Part shown: piece after piece, positions 31,156 through 39,005 of the stretch
How the letters are laid out: each line of letters begins with the position of its first letter
Numbering within the stretch: position 1 is the stretch's first letter
Assembly: GCA_963753195.1 (NCBI GenBank)
Contig: CAVWBH010000002.1
Coordinates: 124,001 to 188,000, forward strand
DNA length: 64,000 bases
From: Palsa-504 sp963753195
Lineage (GTDB): Bacteria; Actinomycetota; Actinomycetes; Streptosporangiales; Streptosporangiaceae
Direction: 5' to 3'
Position numbers and translations under genes: made by a program
Notes under the pieces: generated by a model
Databases searched by the model: none
The model's input: the letters and a program-made list of their open reading frames with translations, nothing else
What the model was told of the DNA's origin: nothing

Positions 31156-33750
31156 ATGGTCAGCAAGCGACGTCGGCTCGACCCTGTGGGGCCGTTCGGC
31201 AATCCAGACGGGTCACGGGCCGACATCGAGGACGTGATCAGCGAGTTCGTTGATTTCGGCGGTAATCCGGCTTATGGCCATCTCGCCACCCGGGCGAATG
31301 ACTCGATGGTACGGGTCATCGTGGGGAAGCTCGGGGCGGGCAAGACGGTCTACCTGCGGCGGCTGCAGGATTTCCAGGCCCATCAGGATTCCGTCTATGC
31401 CGATCTGCCGCAGCAGAGCCTGCCGAAGACCGAAGTCGTGGTCAAGGCGTGCCAGTGGTTCTCGGACAGCGTCCTGGTCGAGAAATGGATGCAGATCTGG
31501 GAGCGGGCCATTATGCGGTCGCTGGCCTCGCATATGCTCCGCCGTCCGGAGCTGCGTCAGCAGCTGCGCGACGAGCAGGCCGCCGAACTCGAGCACTCTT
31601 ACGCGCGGCTGCTCGATGACGTTCGCCGGCCCCGGACGATCTATAGCGAAGTGCGCGACATCATCAATCAGCGGCAGACGGCGCATCAGCTGTCCAGCTA
31701 CCTCGATGATCCGCTCTGGGACGACCTCGAGGATCTGCTGGGCGAGATCCTCGGCCAGTGCAAGCCGATCTATTTCTACCTTGACGGGGTGGACGAGGAA
31801 TTCGGCCACGCCCCGATGTACTGGCTGAAATGCCAGGAGGGGCTGTTCTATCAGGTCATGCGCCTGCTCCGCGACCACAGGCTGGGCGGCCGTCTGCACG
31901 TCGTCATCTGCATCCGCGACATCGTCATGTCATCGGTGTACCGGTCAGAACATGCGCCGCGGTATTACAACGAGCCGCACATACGGGTACTGGAATGGGA
32001 CCGCGGGTCGCTGCTGTATCTGCTCGGGCAGAAACTGCAGCGGCTGCCGTCGTCATTGCTGATGCGGCGCGCGGCCAGCGGTCCCCCCACGATCCGCGAC
32101 TGGCTCGGGGTCAACGGCCAGTGGCCTGCGCCCGAAGGTGACGGAACGATCGAGGAGTACCTGCTCAGCCACACCAGGCTGATCCCTCGCGACATCATCT
32201 CGCTCGGCAATGAGCTGAGCGAGGAGATCCTGCGGCAGAAGCAGGCGGGCCGCCAGGACCTGCCGCCGGCGGTCCTGGAGGCGGTGGTGCAGCGCTGCGC
32301 CAAGCGGTTCGGCGATTCCCAGCTCGCCCAGTGCGCTAACCAGATCTCCTCCGACCTGATGCCGGCGAACGCGGCTCTGCACAACTACTCCGAACTGTTC
32401 ACCAGCACCCAGGCCTATATCAGCGGCGTCCAGGAGGACGTCCGCTCCTTCGTCCGGATGATCGGCGTGGACCGGTTCCCGCGCGTCGATCTCGAGGCAC
32501 TGCAGGAAGTAGCGGATCTGCACTTCGAGAAGGCGACGAACCTCGCCTCCGTTCTGTGGCAGAACGGCCTGCTCGGCTACGTCGATGAGATCGGCCGGCG
32601 CCGCTTCTACTCCCTGGGCGACATCGAGGAGTTCCACTTCCCGCCGGACGTGGACACCTACGTGCTGCACCCGTGCCTGGTCAACGCCGTCGGAGGAATC
32701 CGGCACGTGCCGGGCGACACGACCGGGGCCGGGCGCAAGGGCCGTACCCGCCTGCTCACGTCGGGCGGCAGCGATCTGGCCCGGGAGCCCGGCGCCGCAT
32801 CGCCCGCAGGCGGCAGCCTGGCGCTCCCCGAACCCGACCCGGCAGAGGTCCGTTCCTCGGCCGGGGCCAAGGCGGCCGACTATGCGGCCGGCGACATTAT
32901 CGACGGCCGCTTCGAGATACTCCAGGTACTCGGGCAGGGCGGCTTTTCCAAGGTCTACCGGGTGCGCGATGACGTCGAGGGCGAAGAGCGCGCGCTTAAG
33001 CTCTTCGACAGCGCCGCGGGGTATGAGGCGGTGCGCCGCGAGATCAGCGCCCTGCGGAAAATCCGCCATCCGCACGTGGTGGAGGTCTTCTGGGCGGGCA
33101 AGACCGAGGCCGGGGACTGGTATCTCATCACCGAGTTCATTGACGGCGAATCACTCGATGAGTTCGTCAGCGGGACGAGGCGCCTCCGCGACCGGGAGGC
33201 CGTCGATGTCGCCCTCGACCTGCTCGACGCGCTGGTGGCATTTCACCCGGATGCGGCACGCCTCGAGCAGCTGGAGGCTAAGCGCCGCGGCGGCGGCCTG
33301 TCGGACGCGGAGTCACGCGAGTGGACGCAGCTGAGCGACCAAGGGCTGGTCCACCGCGACATCAAGCCGCTCAACGTGATGCTCACCCGCACCGGCGCGA
33401 AGCTCCTGGACTTCAACATCGCGTCCCGGGTCGGCGACCCCGTCCGCACCCAGTCAGGCACGCCGCCCTATCAGCCGCCCGACGCCCGCCTCACCCGCTG
33501 GGATGTCTCCACCGACCTGTTCGCCGTCGGCGTGCTGCTCTACCAGCTCCTGTGCGACGGCCACCATCCGTTCCCCAACGCGATGCCCGCCGTCGGCACG
33601 CCGGTGACCGACCCCAGGGCGACTCGCTCCGACCTCGACCCCGGCCTGGCCGAGTTTCTCCTCCAGGCGTGCGCCCCGGCCGGCTCTGATCGCTTCGCCA
33701 CCGCGGCCGCCATGCAGCTCGCCTTGCGCCAGGTCCGCGCCGACCTGTGA
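31156..33750 (+). CDS. STAND/KAP-like P-loop NTPase fused to a Ser/Thr protein kinase
   Basis: The 864-residue protein has two machines. Residues about 20-400 form a P-loop NTPase: Walker A GKLGAGKT (57-64), Walker B YFYLDGVDEE (206-215) and a following strand VVICIRD with Arg 254, the layout of STAND/KAP/Sll1717-like switches. Residues about 440-500 look like a winged helix. A Gly/Ala/Pro-rich linker leads to a Hanks-type kinase (about 580-864) with GQGGFSKV, Lys 615, Glu 629, HRDIKPLN (733-740) and DFN (752-754) instead of DFG. An insertion of about 30 residues lies before HRD (697-728). GGGAG lies 4-5 nt before the ATG. No membrane helix. The likely logic is that NTP-driven sensing turns on phosphorylation; a defence role is possible but unproven. 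Confidence 0.85.
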   Translation: MVSKRRRLDPVGPFGNPDGSRADIEDVISEFVDFGGNPAYGHLATRANDSMVRVIVGKLGAGKTVYLRRLQDFQAHQDSVYADLPQQSLPKTEVVVKACQWFSDSVLVEKWMQIWERAIMRSLASHMLRRPELRQQLRDEQAAELEHSYARLLDDVRRPRTIYSEVRDIINQRQTAHQLSSYLDDPLWDDLEDLLGEILGQCKPIYFYLDGVDEEFGHAPMYWLKCQEGLFYQVMRLLRDHRLGGRLHVVICIRDIVMSSVYRSEHAPRYYNEPHIRVLEWDRGSLLYLLGQKLQRLPSSLLMRRAASGPPTIRDWLGVNGQWPAPEGDGTIEEYLLSHTRLIPRDIISLGNELSEEILRQKQAGRQDLPPAVLEAVVQRCAKRFGDSQLAQCANQISSDLMPANAALHNYSELFTSTQAYISGVQEDVRSFVRMIGVDRFPRVDLEALQEVADLHFEKATNLASVLWQNGLLGYVDEIGRRRFYSLGDIEEFHFPPDVDTYVLHPCLVNAVGGIRHVPGDTTGAGRKGRTRLLTSGGSDLAREPGAASPAGGSLALPEPDPAEVRSSAGAKAADYAAGDIIDGRFEILQVLGQGGFSKVYRVRDDVEGEERALKLFDSAAGYEAVRREISALRKIRHPHVVEVFWAGKTEAGDWYLITEFIDGESLDEFVSGTRRLRDREAVDVALDLLDALVAFHPDAARLEQLEAKRRGGGLSDAESREWTQLSDQGLVHRDIKPLNVMLTRTGAKLLDFNIASRVGDPVRTQSGTPPYQPPDARLTRWDVSTDLFAVGVLLYQLLCDGHHPFPNAMPAVGTPVTDPRATRSDLDPGLAEFLLQACAPAGSDRFATAAAMQLALRQVRADL

Positions 33751-33757
33751 GGGCAGA

Positions 33758-34903
33758 TCACCTGTGGTGCATTCGGCCCGCTTGCTTGGTGAGGTAGTCC
33801 CGCTCGCCGCTGTTACGCGCCTGGGCCGCCGCCCGGGTGTAGTGCACAGCGGCGATGTCGGCGTGCCCGGCCCGCTCGTGCAGGCGGGCCCGCACCGCGT
33901 CGAGCCGGTGATAGTCGCCGAGCCGCGAAGCCAGCTCCTCGACGGCACTGAGCCCGGCGAGTGGCCCGTCGACCTCGCCGACCGCGATGGCGCGGCTGAG
34001 CGCGGCCACCGGATTGCCGGTGAGCTCGAGGAGTTCGTTGTACCAGGCGAGAATCTGCGGCCAGTCGGTTTCCTCGGCGGTGCGGGCGTCGTCGTGCAGC
34101 GCGGCGATAGCGGCCTGGATCTGGTACTCGCCGCGCCGGTCGCAGGCCAAGGCGGCTTGCAGGATGCGCACGCCTTCGGTGATCTCGGCCTGGTTCCACC
34201 GTGCGCGGTCCTGCTTGTCGAGGGGGATGAGCGTGCCGTGCTCGTCGGTGCGCGCAGCGCGGCGGGCATGGTGCAGCAGCATCAGCGCGAGCAGCCCGGC
34301 GACCTCGGGCTCATCGCACGCGAGCGCCAGCTGGCGGGTGAGGCGGATCGCTTCGGCGGCCAGGTCGACCCGGCCGGAGTAGCCCTCGTTGAAGATCAGG
34401 TACAGCACGCGCAGCACGACCGCGACGTCGCTGGGCTGCGCGAACGGCTGGCCGCTGACCAGCCGCCTCGCGCGGCTGATGCGCTGGGCCATCGTCGCCT
34501 CCGGAACCAGGAACGCCTCGGCGATCTGCCTGGTCGTCAGCCCGCCGACGGCGCGCAGCGTGAGCGCGATCGCCGAGGCCGGACTCAGCGCCGGGTGGCA
34601 GCACAGGAACAGCAGCAGCAGCGTGTCGTCAGCCTGCCCGGCCGGTCCGGGCTCGGGCTCGTGGCTCAGCGCGTCCTCGCGCCGGCGCCGTGCCGCCTCA
34701 GAGCGCCGCCCGTCGATCAGCTTGCGGCCCGCGACGGTGAGCAGCCAGCCCTTCGGGTCGCCGGGAGGCGCGTCGCCCCAGGACCGATGCGCCTCCAGCA
34801 GCGCGTCCTGCACGGCATCCTCGGCCGCCGCGAAGTCGTTCCCGCGACGGACGAGGATGCCGAGCACCTGCGGGGCCAGGACGCGGACGACGTCCTCGTT
34901 CAC
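33758..34903 (-). CDS. ECF42-type RNA polymerase sigma factor
   Basis: The 381-residue protein has sigma regions 2 and 4 (LGILVRRGNDFAAAEDAVQDALLEAHRSW; a helix-turn-helix with TTRQIAEAFLVPEATMAQRISRARR). A long C-terminal extension (about 190-381) is typical of the ECF42 group, with blocks LIFNEGY, LLALMLLHHARRAAR, IPLDKQDRARWN and ALSRAIAVGEV. The extension has TPR-like helices and is needed for activity in characterised members. ECF42 factors are linked to YCII-domain proteins, and here the GTG start overlaps the YCII stop (GTGA, 34900-34903). Its target promoter is probably its own operon. Confidence 0.9.
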   Translation of the reverse strand: MNEDVVRVLAPQVLGILVRRGNDFAAAEDAVQDALLEAHRSWGDAPPGDPKGWLLTVAGRKLIDGRRSEAARRRREDALSHEPEPGPAGQADDTLLLLFLCCHPALSPASAIALTLRAVGGLTTRQIAEAFLVPEATMAQRISRARRLVSGQPFAQPSDVAVVLRVLYLIFNEGYSGRVDLAAEAIRLTRQLALACDEPEVAGLLALMLLHHARRAARTDEHGTLIPLDKQDRARWNQAEITEGVRILQAALACDRRGEYQIQAAIAALHDDARTAEETDWPQILAWYNELLELTGNPVAALSRAIAVGEVDGPLAGLSAVEELASRLGDYHRLDAVRARLHERAGHADIAAVHYTRAAAQARNSGERDYLTKQAGRMHHR

Positions 34904-35313
34904 TCCGCCGTGGCCGGGGTGTCGCTCATCACCGGCCGCACCTCGATCCACTCATAAATCGGCTGCCCGTCCTGGCCTGGCGCGGACGAGAGGTAGGCCG
35001 CGACCTCGTACGCCCGCGCCTGCGATTCGACGTCGATCATGAACCAGCCGGCGGCGAGTTCCTTGGTCTCGGGGAACGGGCCGTCCATGGTCACCGGCGC
35101 CATGCCCGGCCCGCCGTAGCGGACGTATGCCCCCTCCGGGCTCAGCGCCTGCACGTCGACGAACTCGCCCCGCTCGCGCAGCAGCTCGCCCACGTGGCGC
35201 TGGAAGGCCAGGTGTGCGGTGATCTCGTCCGCCGTCCACTCGCTCATCGGCGCCAGTTTCGGGTGGGGCTCTGGGCCACCGGTGTAGTGCTTGAGCAGCA
35301 GGTACTTCGGCAT
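34900..35313 (-). CDS. YCII-related (DGPF) domain protein
   Basis: The 137-residue protein has the DGPF signature MDGPFPETKELAAGWFMIDVES, preceded by MPKYLLLKHY and a helical ITAHLAFQRHVGELL segment. It forms a small ferredoxin-like dimer and is the standard partner of ECF42 sigma factors, though its signalling role is unknown. The ATG at 35313 follows AGGAGG by 7 nt; GTG at 35319 is less likely. The gene before it ends inside an 11-bp tandem repeat that also carries the Shine-Dalgarno-like AGGAG copies. Confidence 0.9.
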   Translation of the reverse strand: MPKYLLLKHYTGGPEPHPKLAPMSEWTADEITAHLAFQRHVGELLRERGEFVDVQALSPEGAYVRYGGPGMAPVTMDGPFPETKELAAGWFMIDVESQARAYEVAAYLSSAPGQDGQPIYEWIEVRPVMSDTPATAE

Positions 35314-35321
35314 CGTCACTC

Positions 35322-35354
35322 CTCCTATTCCGCTCCTATTCCGCTCCTATTCCG
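35322..35354 (-). repeat. Three perfect 11-bp repeats carrying AGGAG and a stop codon
   Basis: Three exact copies of ctcctattccg (CGGAATAGGAG on the coding strand) lie between the DHFR-like gene and the YCII gene. The first copy on the coding strand holds the TAG stop of the DHFR-like gene, and each copy offers an AGGAG. Confidence 0.9.
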
Positions 35355-35937
35355 CGGCAGCGTAGGTCGCGATGATCGCGCCCGTGCTGGTTACCTGGCT
35401 GTCGGCCAACCGCAGGGGCCGAAGCGCGCCGTCGTCGCGGAACAGGCGCTTGCCGCCGCCGACGGCCAGCGGGTCGATCATCAGCTGGAGCTCGTCCACC
35501 AGGCCCAGGGCCAGGAGGGTCTGGACGAGCCCGGGGCTGCCGATGACATGGAGGTCCTTGCCGTCCGCTGCCTTCAGCGCACGCACGGCCGCACCGATGT
35601 CGCCTCGCAGCAGCCTCGAATTGTGCCAGCCGAGCGGCTCGTCCAGGGTCGTCGAGGCGACATACTTGGGCAGCGCGTTCAGGGGCTCGGCGAGCACCTG
35701 CTGCTCCTGCGGCGCGTTCGGCCAGTGGGCCGCGAAGATCTCGTACGTGCCGCGCCCCAGCAGGTAGCCGCCCGCGCCGCGCACGTTCTCGATCACCCAG
35801 TTCATGGACCCCTCATCGAAGTAGCGGGTATGCCAGCCGCCGTGCCCGAAGTCACCGGTCATGTCCTCATCGGCATAGCTGGGAGCTTGCACCACCCCGT
35901 CCAGCGTCATCCACTCGTTCGCGATCACCTTCCGCAT
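35347..35937 (-). CDS. Dihydrofolate-reductase-like (RibD C-terminal family) protein
   Basis: The 196-residue protein starts MRKVIANEWMTLDGVVQAP, the usual opening of this family. It has GGYLLGRGTYEIFAAHWP, KYVASTTL, LHVIGSPGLVQTLL and DELQLMIDPLAVGGGKRLF, which form the NADPH-binding Rossmann-like fold. Proteins of this kind act as reductases on unknown substrates and often sit in ECF42/YCII operons. The ATG follows GGAGG by about 6 nt. It is the first gene of the three-gene operon with the YCII protein and ECF42 sigma factor, and is divergent from the CoA-transferase gene; the 258 nt between hold both promoters, not resolved. Confidence 0.88.
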   Translation of the reverse strand: MRKVIANEWMTLDGVVQAPSYADEDMTGDFGHGGWHTRYFDEGSMNWVIENVRGAGGYLLGRGTYEIFAAHWPNAPQEQQVLAEPLNALPKYVASTTLDEPLGWHNSRLLRGDIGAAVRALKAADGKDLHVIGSPGLVQTLLALGLVDELQLMIDPLAVGGGKRLFRDDGALRPLRLADSQVTSTGAIIATYAAAE

Positions 35938-36195
35938 CCCGGCCTCCTCCCGGTCGTTGTCCGCCGCTCCGCGCTCGCGTCGCGGAACCGCTCTGTCACC
36001 CGCTAGGACGGAGCCAGGCGCCCGTCTTCGACATGACTCGCGGACCGGCCGGATCACTGCCGCATACCGCCGGCGTTGGCGGCCTCGGGTATCAAGATCA
36101 GTTTTCCGTCAGCTGCCCGCCCTCGCCGAGCTCATTCGGCCGATTCCCAATTCCTCCCGCCTCGCACTACTCCAGGCGAGCCTGCCGTGGACATA

Positions 36196-37656
36196 ATGAC
36201 TATGTCTGCGTGGAAGGCGGCTGACGTGGATCGTATAGACATCGAGGGTGCGGTAAAGCTGGCCGGCCTGGAGCTTCCGGCCGACGCGGAATTCCAGGTT
36301 CTGGGCCGGGAACCGATCCTGCCCTCTCCGCACCATCTCGGTACCGGGGTGGCCACGGCGCGGGTGCTCACCGGCCTGGCCGCCAGCGAGCTATGGCGAC
36401 TGCGGACCGGCCGGAGCCAGCAGGTGATCGTGGATGCACGCCATGCCGCGGCCAGCCTGAACTCCTACCGGTACGCACGCCGCCTGGATGACCCGGCCGA
36501 GACCGCGGGGGCAGGACCGCAGGACCGGCGGAACGCCCGCCGGATTACCCGGATCGTCGCCGCGAAGGACGGCCGCTATCTCCAGCTGCATGGCTCGTTC
36601 CACGACGCCCCGCAGATCCTGGAGGAACTCGGGCTCGATGACTCGGCCACCAGCGAGGACATTGATGCCGCGGTGGTCCGGTGGGATGCGTTCGAGCTGC
36701 AGGCGGCCTTTATCCGCCGCCAGGTGTGCGGCGGCGTCGTCTACTCCAGGCAGGAGTGGGCCGAGCACCCGCAGGGCCGGGCCCTGGCTGGCCGGCCGGT
36801 GGTGACCATCACCAAGATCGGCGACGCACCGCCCGAGCCGCTCCCGGGCGGGGACCGGCCGACCTCAGGAGTGCGGGTCGTCGATCTCACCCGCGTGCTG
36901 GCCGGGCCGACGTGCGGGAAGACGCTGGCCGAGCACGGCGCGGACGTCCTGCACATCAGCGCTCCGCACCTGGAGTCGGGAGATCTGTTCGAGCTCGAGA
37001 CGAGCATCGGGAAGCGGCAGGCGTTCCTGGACCTGAACATCGCCGAGCAGGCTGCGGCCATGGGCGATCTGATCCGCGGCGCGGACGTGTTCGCGCAGGG
37101 CTACCGGCTGGGGACGCTGGCCCGGCGCGGCTTCTCGCCGGAGCAGGTCGCGGCGCTGCGGCCCGGGATCGTGTACGTGTCGGAGAACTGCTACGGCCCG
37201 ATCGGGCCCTGGTCACAGCGCCCGGGCTGGGAGCAGCTGGCGCAGGCGGCCACCGGCATGTCGTTGCGGGAAGGGCAGTCCGCGCCGGACGGCGTGCCGC
37301 GCCTCGCCCCGGCCGCGGTCAACGACTACAGCACCGGCTTCCTGGCCGCCTACGGCGCCATGGTCGCGCTGGCCCGGCGGGCCCGGGAGGGCGGGTCGTG
37401 GCACGTCCAGACGTCGCTCAGCCAGGTCTGCTCGTGGTACCAGCGGCTGGGTGACGACAACGACCCCGCTGCGGCCGTCATGGACGCCGCTTACGATCCC
37501 GCGGTGGCCGGGCCGTTCCTGGCCCAGATGGACACCGATGACTTCGGCCGGATCGAGTACCTGGCTCCGGCCCTGCAGCTCAGCGAGACCCCGCCACGCT
37601 GGGACCTGCCGCCCGCACGCCTCGGCGCGCACGAAGCGGCCTGGCTGCCCCGCTGA
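36196..37656 (+). CDS. Family III CoA-transferase (CaiB/BaiF) with a duplicated lobe
   Basis: The 486-residue protein has the family opening GVRVVDLTRVLAGPTCGKTLAEHGADVLHI only at about residue 230. The usual C-lobe follows: AVNDYSTGFLAAYGAMVAL with the likely catalytic Asp (residue 377). The first about 200 residues (GVATARVLTGLAASELWRLRTG, VIVDARHAAASL) resemble the same kind of lobe again, so it looks like a tandem or N-terminally extended enzyme. Family III enzymes move CoA between acids. Its neighbours are two acyl-CoA dehydrogenases on the other strand, suggesting activation and oxidation of one acid class. Start at ATG 36196 or 36202; no clear Shine-Dalgarno. Confidence 0.85.
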   Translation: MTMSAWKAADVDRIDIEGAVKLAGLELPADAEFQVLGREPILPSPHHLGTGVATARVLTGLAASELWRLRTGRSQQVIVDARHAAASLNSYRYARRLDDPAETAGAGPQDRRNARRITRIVAAKDGRYLQLHGSFHDAPQILEELGLDDSATSEDIDAAVVRWDAFELQAAFIRRQVCGGVVYSRQEWAEHPQGRALAGRPVVTITKIGDAPPEPLPGGDRPTSGVRVVDLTRVLAGPTCGKTLAEHGADVLHISAPHLESGDLFELETSIGKRQAFLDLNIAEQAAAMGDLIRGADVFAQGYRLGTLARRGFSPEQVAALRPGIVYVSENCYGPIGPWSQRPGWEQLAQAATGMSLREGQSAPDGVPRLAPAAVNDYSTGFLAAYGAMVALARRAREGGSWHVQTSLSQVCSWYQRLGDDNDPAAAVMDAAYDPAVAGPFLAQMDTDDFGRIEYLAPALQLSETPPRWDLPPARLGAHEAAWLPR

Positions 37657-37700
37657 ATTCCCAGCGCCACATTCCTAGCGCCAGGACCTGGACTACGTGG

Positions 37701-38951
37701 TCAGACCTGCGGCGCCGACCAGCCTTTCTCCTCCCGGACGACCTCTCGGTACGGGCGGCGGGTGTCGACGCTCAGCTCGCGGGGCATGCCCAGGATCCGC
37801 TCGCTGATCCCGTTGCGCTGCATCTCGTTGGTGCCGGCGGCGATGGCGATGACCTTGCTGTTGAGGAAGTCCACGGCGCGGTCACGGTCCTCGCTGCCCG
37901 GCTCCCAGGTCATCGCGCCCGCGCCGCCGATCTCGACCGGCAGCCGGCCCCGGACCGGGGAGTAGGTGCCGCGGAACAGCTTGCCGTAGGCGGCCAGTCC
38001 CGGGTTGAACCCGCCGGCCTGCCCGGCCAGGGCGATCCGCCAGGCCAGTGACCGGCTGACGAAATCGATCATGTGCCCGCGGGCCACCTTCTGCCGCACC
38101 AGCGGGTCATCCTGAACGCCCAGCCGCCGCGCCTCCTCGACCAGATCCGGGGCCAGCGGCCCGGGGCCGGTCAGGTGGTCACCGACCGGGCCCTTACCGG
38201 CGCCGCGCTCGTAGACCAGCATGGTCTGGGTGACGGCCCAGCCGTCGTTGACCTCGCCGATGCGGTACAGGTCGGGGATCACGACATCGTCGAAGAAGTC
38301 CTCGCAGAACTCGGCGGTCTCATCGACCCGGCGGATCTGCCGGATGGTGATGCCGGGCAGGTTGGTGGGGAACGCGAACCAGGTCAGGCCGCGGTGTTTG
38401 GGCTTGTCATAATCGGTGCGGGCCAGGCAGAATCCCCAGTTGGCCAGGTGCGCATGCGTGCTCCAGATCTTCTGGCCGTTCAGGATCCAGGTGTCCCCGT
38501 CCCGTACCGCTCGTGTCCGGACGCCGGCCAGGTCCGACCCGCCCGAGGGCTCGGAGAAGAACTTGCAGGTCTCGATCTCCCCGCGCAGCACCTGGGGCAC
38601 GAACCAGCGCAGGAACTCCGGCTGGGCGTGCACCAGCATCGTCGGCACGTTGCAGTTGAAGGTCCCGTTGTACAAGGTGTACGACGGGTAGCAGGGCAGC
38701 GTGTAGTCCCTGGCCTCCTCCTCGAAGGCCAGCTCGTACTCGGGGGGGAGCCCCTGCCCGCCGTACTCGGCCGGCCAGGCGATGCCCGCGTAGCCGGCCT
38801 CGTACAGCTTGCGCTGCAGAGCCTTCTGCGCCGGCACCTCATCGGGCTCGAGGGCCACGATCCCCGCGGTCGTCGGATCGCCGGTCTTGCGTTCCAGGTT
38901 GGCGGTGATCCAGGCGCGGGCCTGGGCCCGGTACTCCGGCAGGGCCGGCAT
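37701..38951 (-). CDS. Acyl-CoA dehydrogenase
   Basis: The 416-residue FAD enzyme has the ACAD motifs AWPAEYGGQGLP, CKFFSEPSGGSDLAGVRT (FAD/substrate loop), GQKIWSTHAHLANWG and a C-terminal VIAIAAGTNEMQRNGISERILGMP. It oxidises acyl-CoA to enoyl-CoA, passing electrons to ETF. It would pair with the other ACAD encoded just upstream; in steroid and side-chain catabolism such pairs form heteromeric enzymes. Oddity: the best Shine-Dalgarno (AGGAGGAG) sits before an ATG at 38992 in a different frame that soon leaves the ACAD frame. The in-frame ATG at 38951 has none, so a frame change in the first codons or an unusual start is possible. Confidence 0.9.
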   Translation of the reverse strand: MPALPEYRAQARAWITANLERKTGDPTTAGIVALEPDEVPAQKALQRKLYEAGYAGIAWPAEYGGQGLPPEYELAFEEEARDYTLPCYPSYTLYNGTFNCNVPTMLVHAQPEFLRWFVPQVLRGEIETCKFFSEPSGGSDLAGVRTRAVRDGDTWILNGQKIWSTHAHLANWGFCLARTDYDKPKHRGLTWFAFPTNLPGITIRQIRRVDETAEFCEDFFDDVVIPDLYRIGEVNDGWAVTQTMLVYERGAGKGPVGDHLTGPGPLAPDLVEEARRLGVQDDPLVRQKVARGHMIDFVSRSLAWRIALAGQAGGFNPGLAAYGKLFRGTYSPVRGRLPVEIGGAGAMTWEPGSEDRDRAVDFLNSKVIAIAAGTNEMQRNGISERILGMPRELSVDTRRPYREVVREEKGWSAPQV

Positions 38952-39005
38952 GTCCCGGCGGGCCGCCGGGACAGGTCGATGGTGTCCGTCATCGGTTCTC
39001 TCCTC

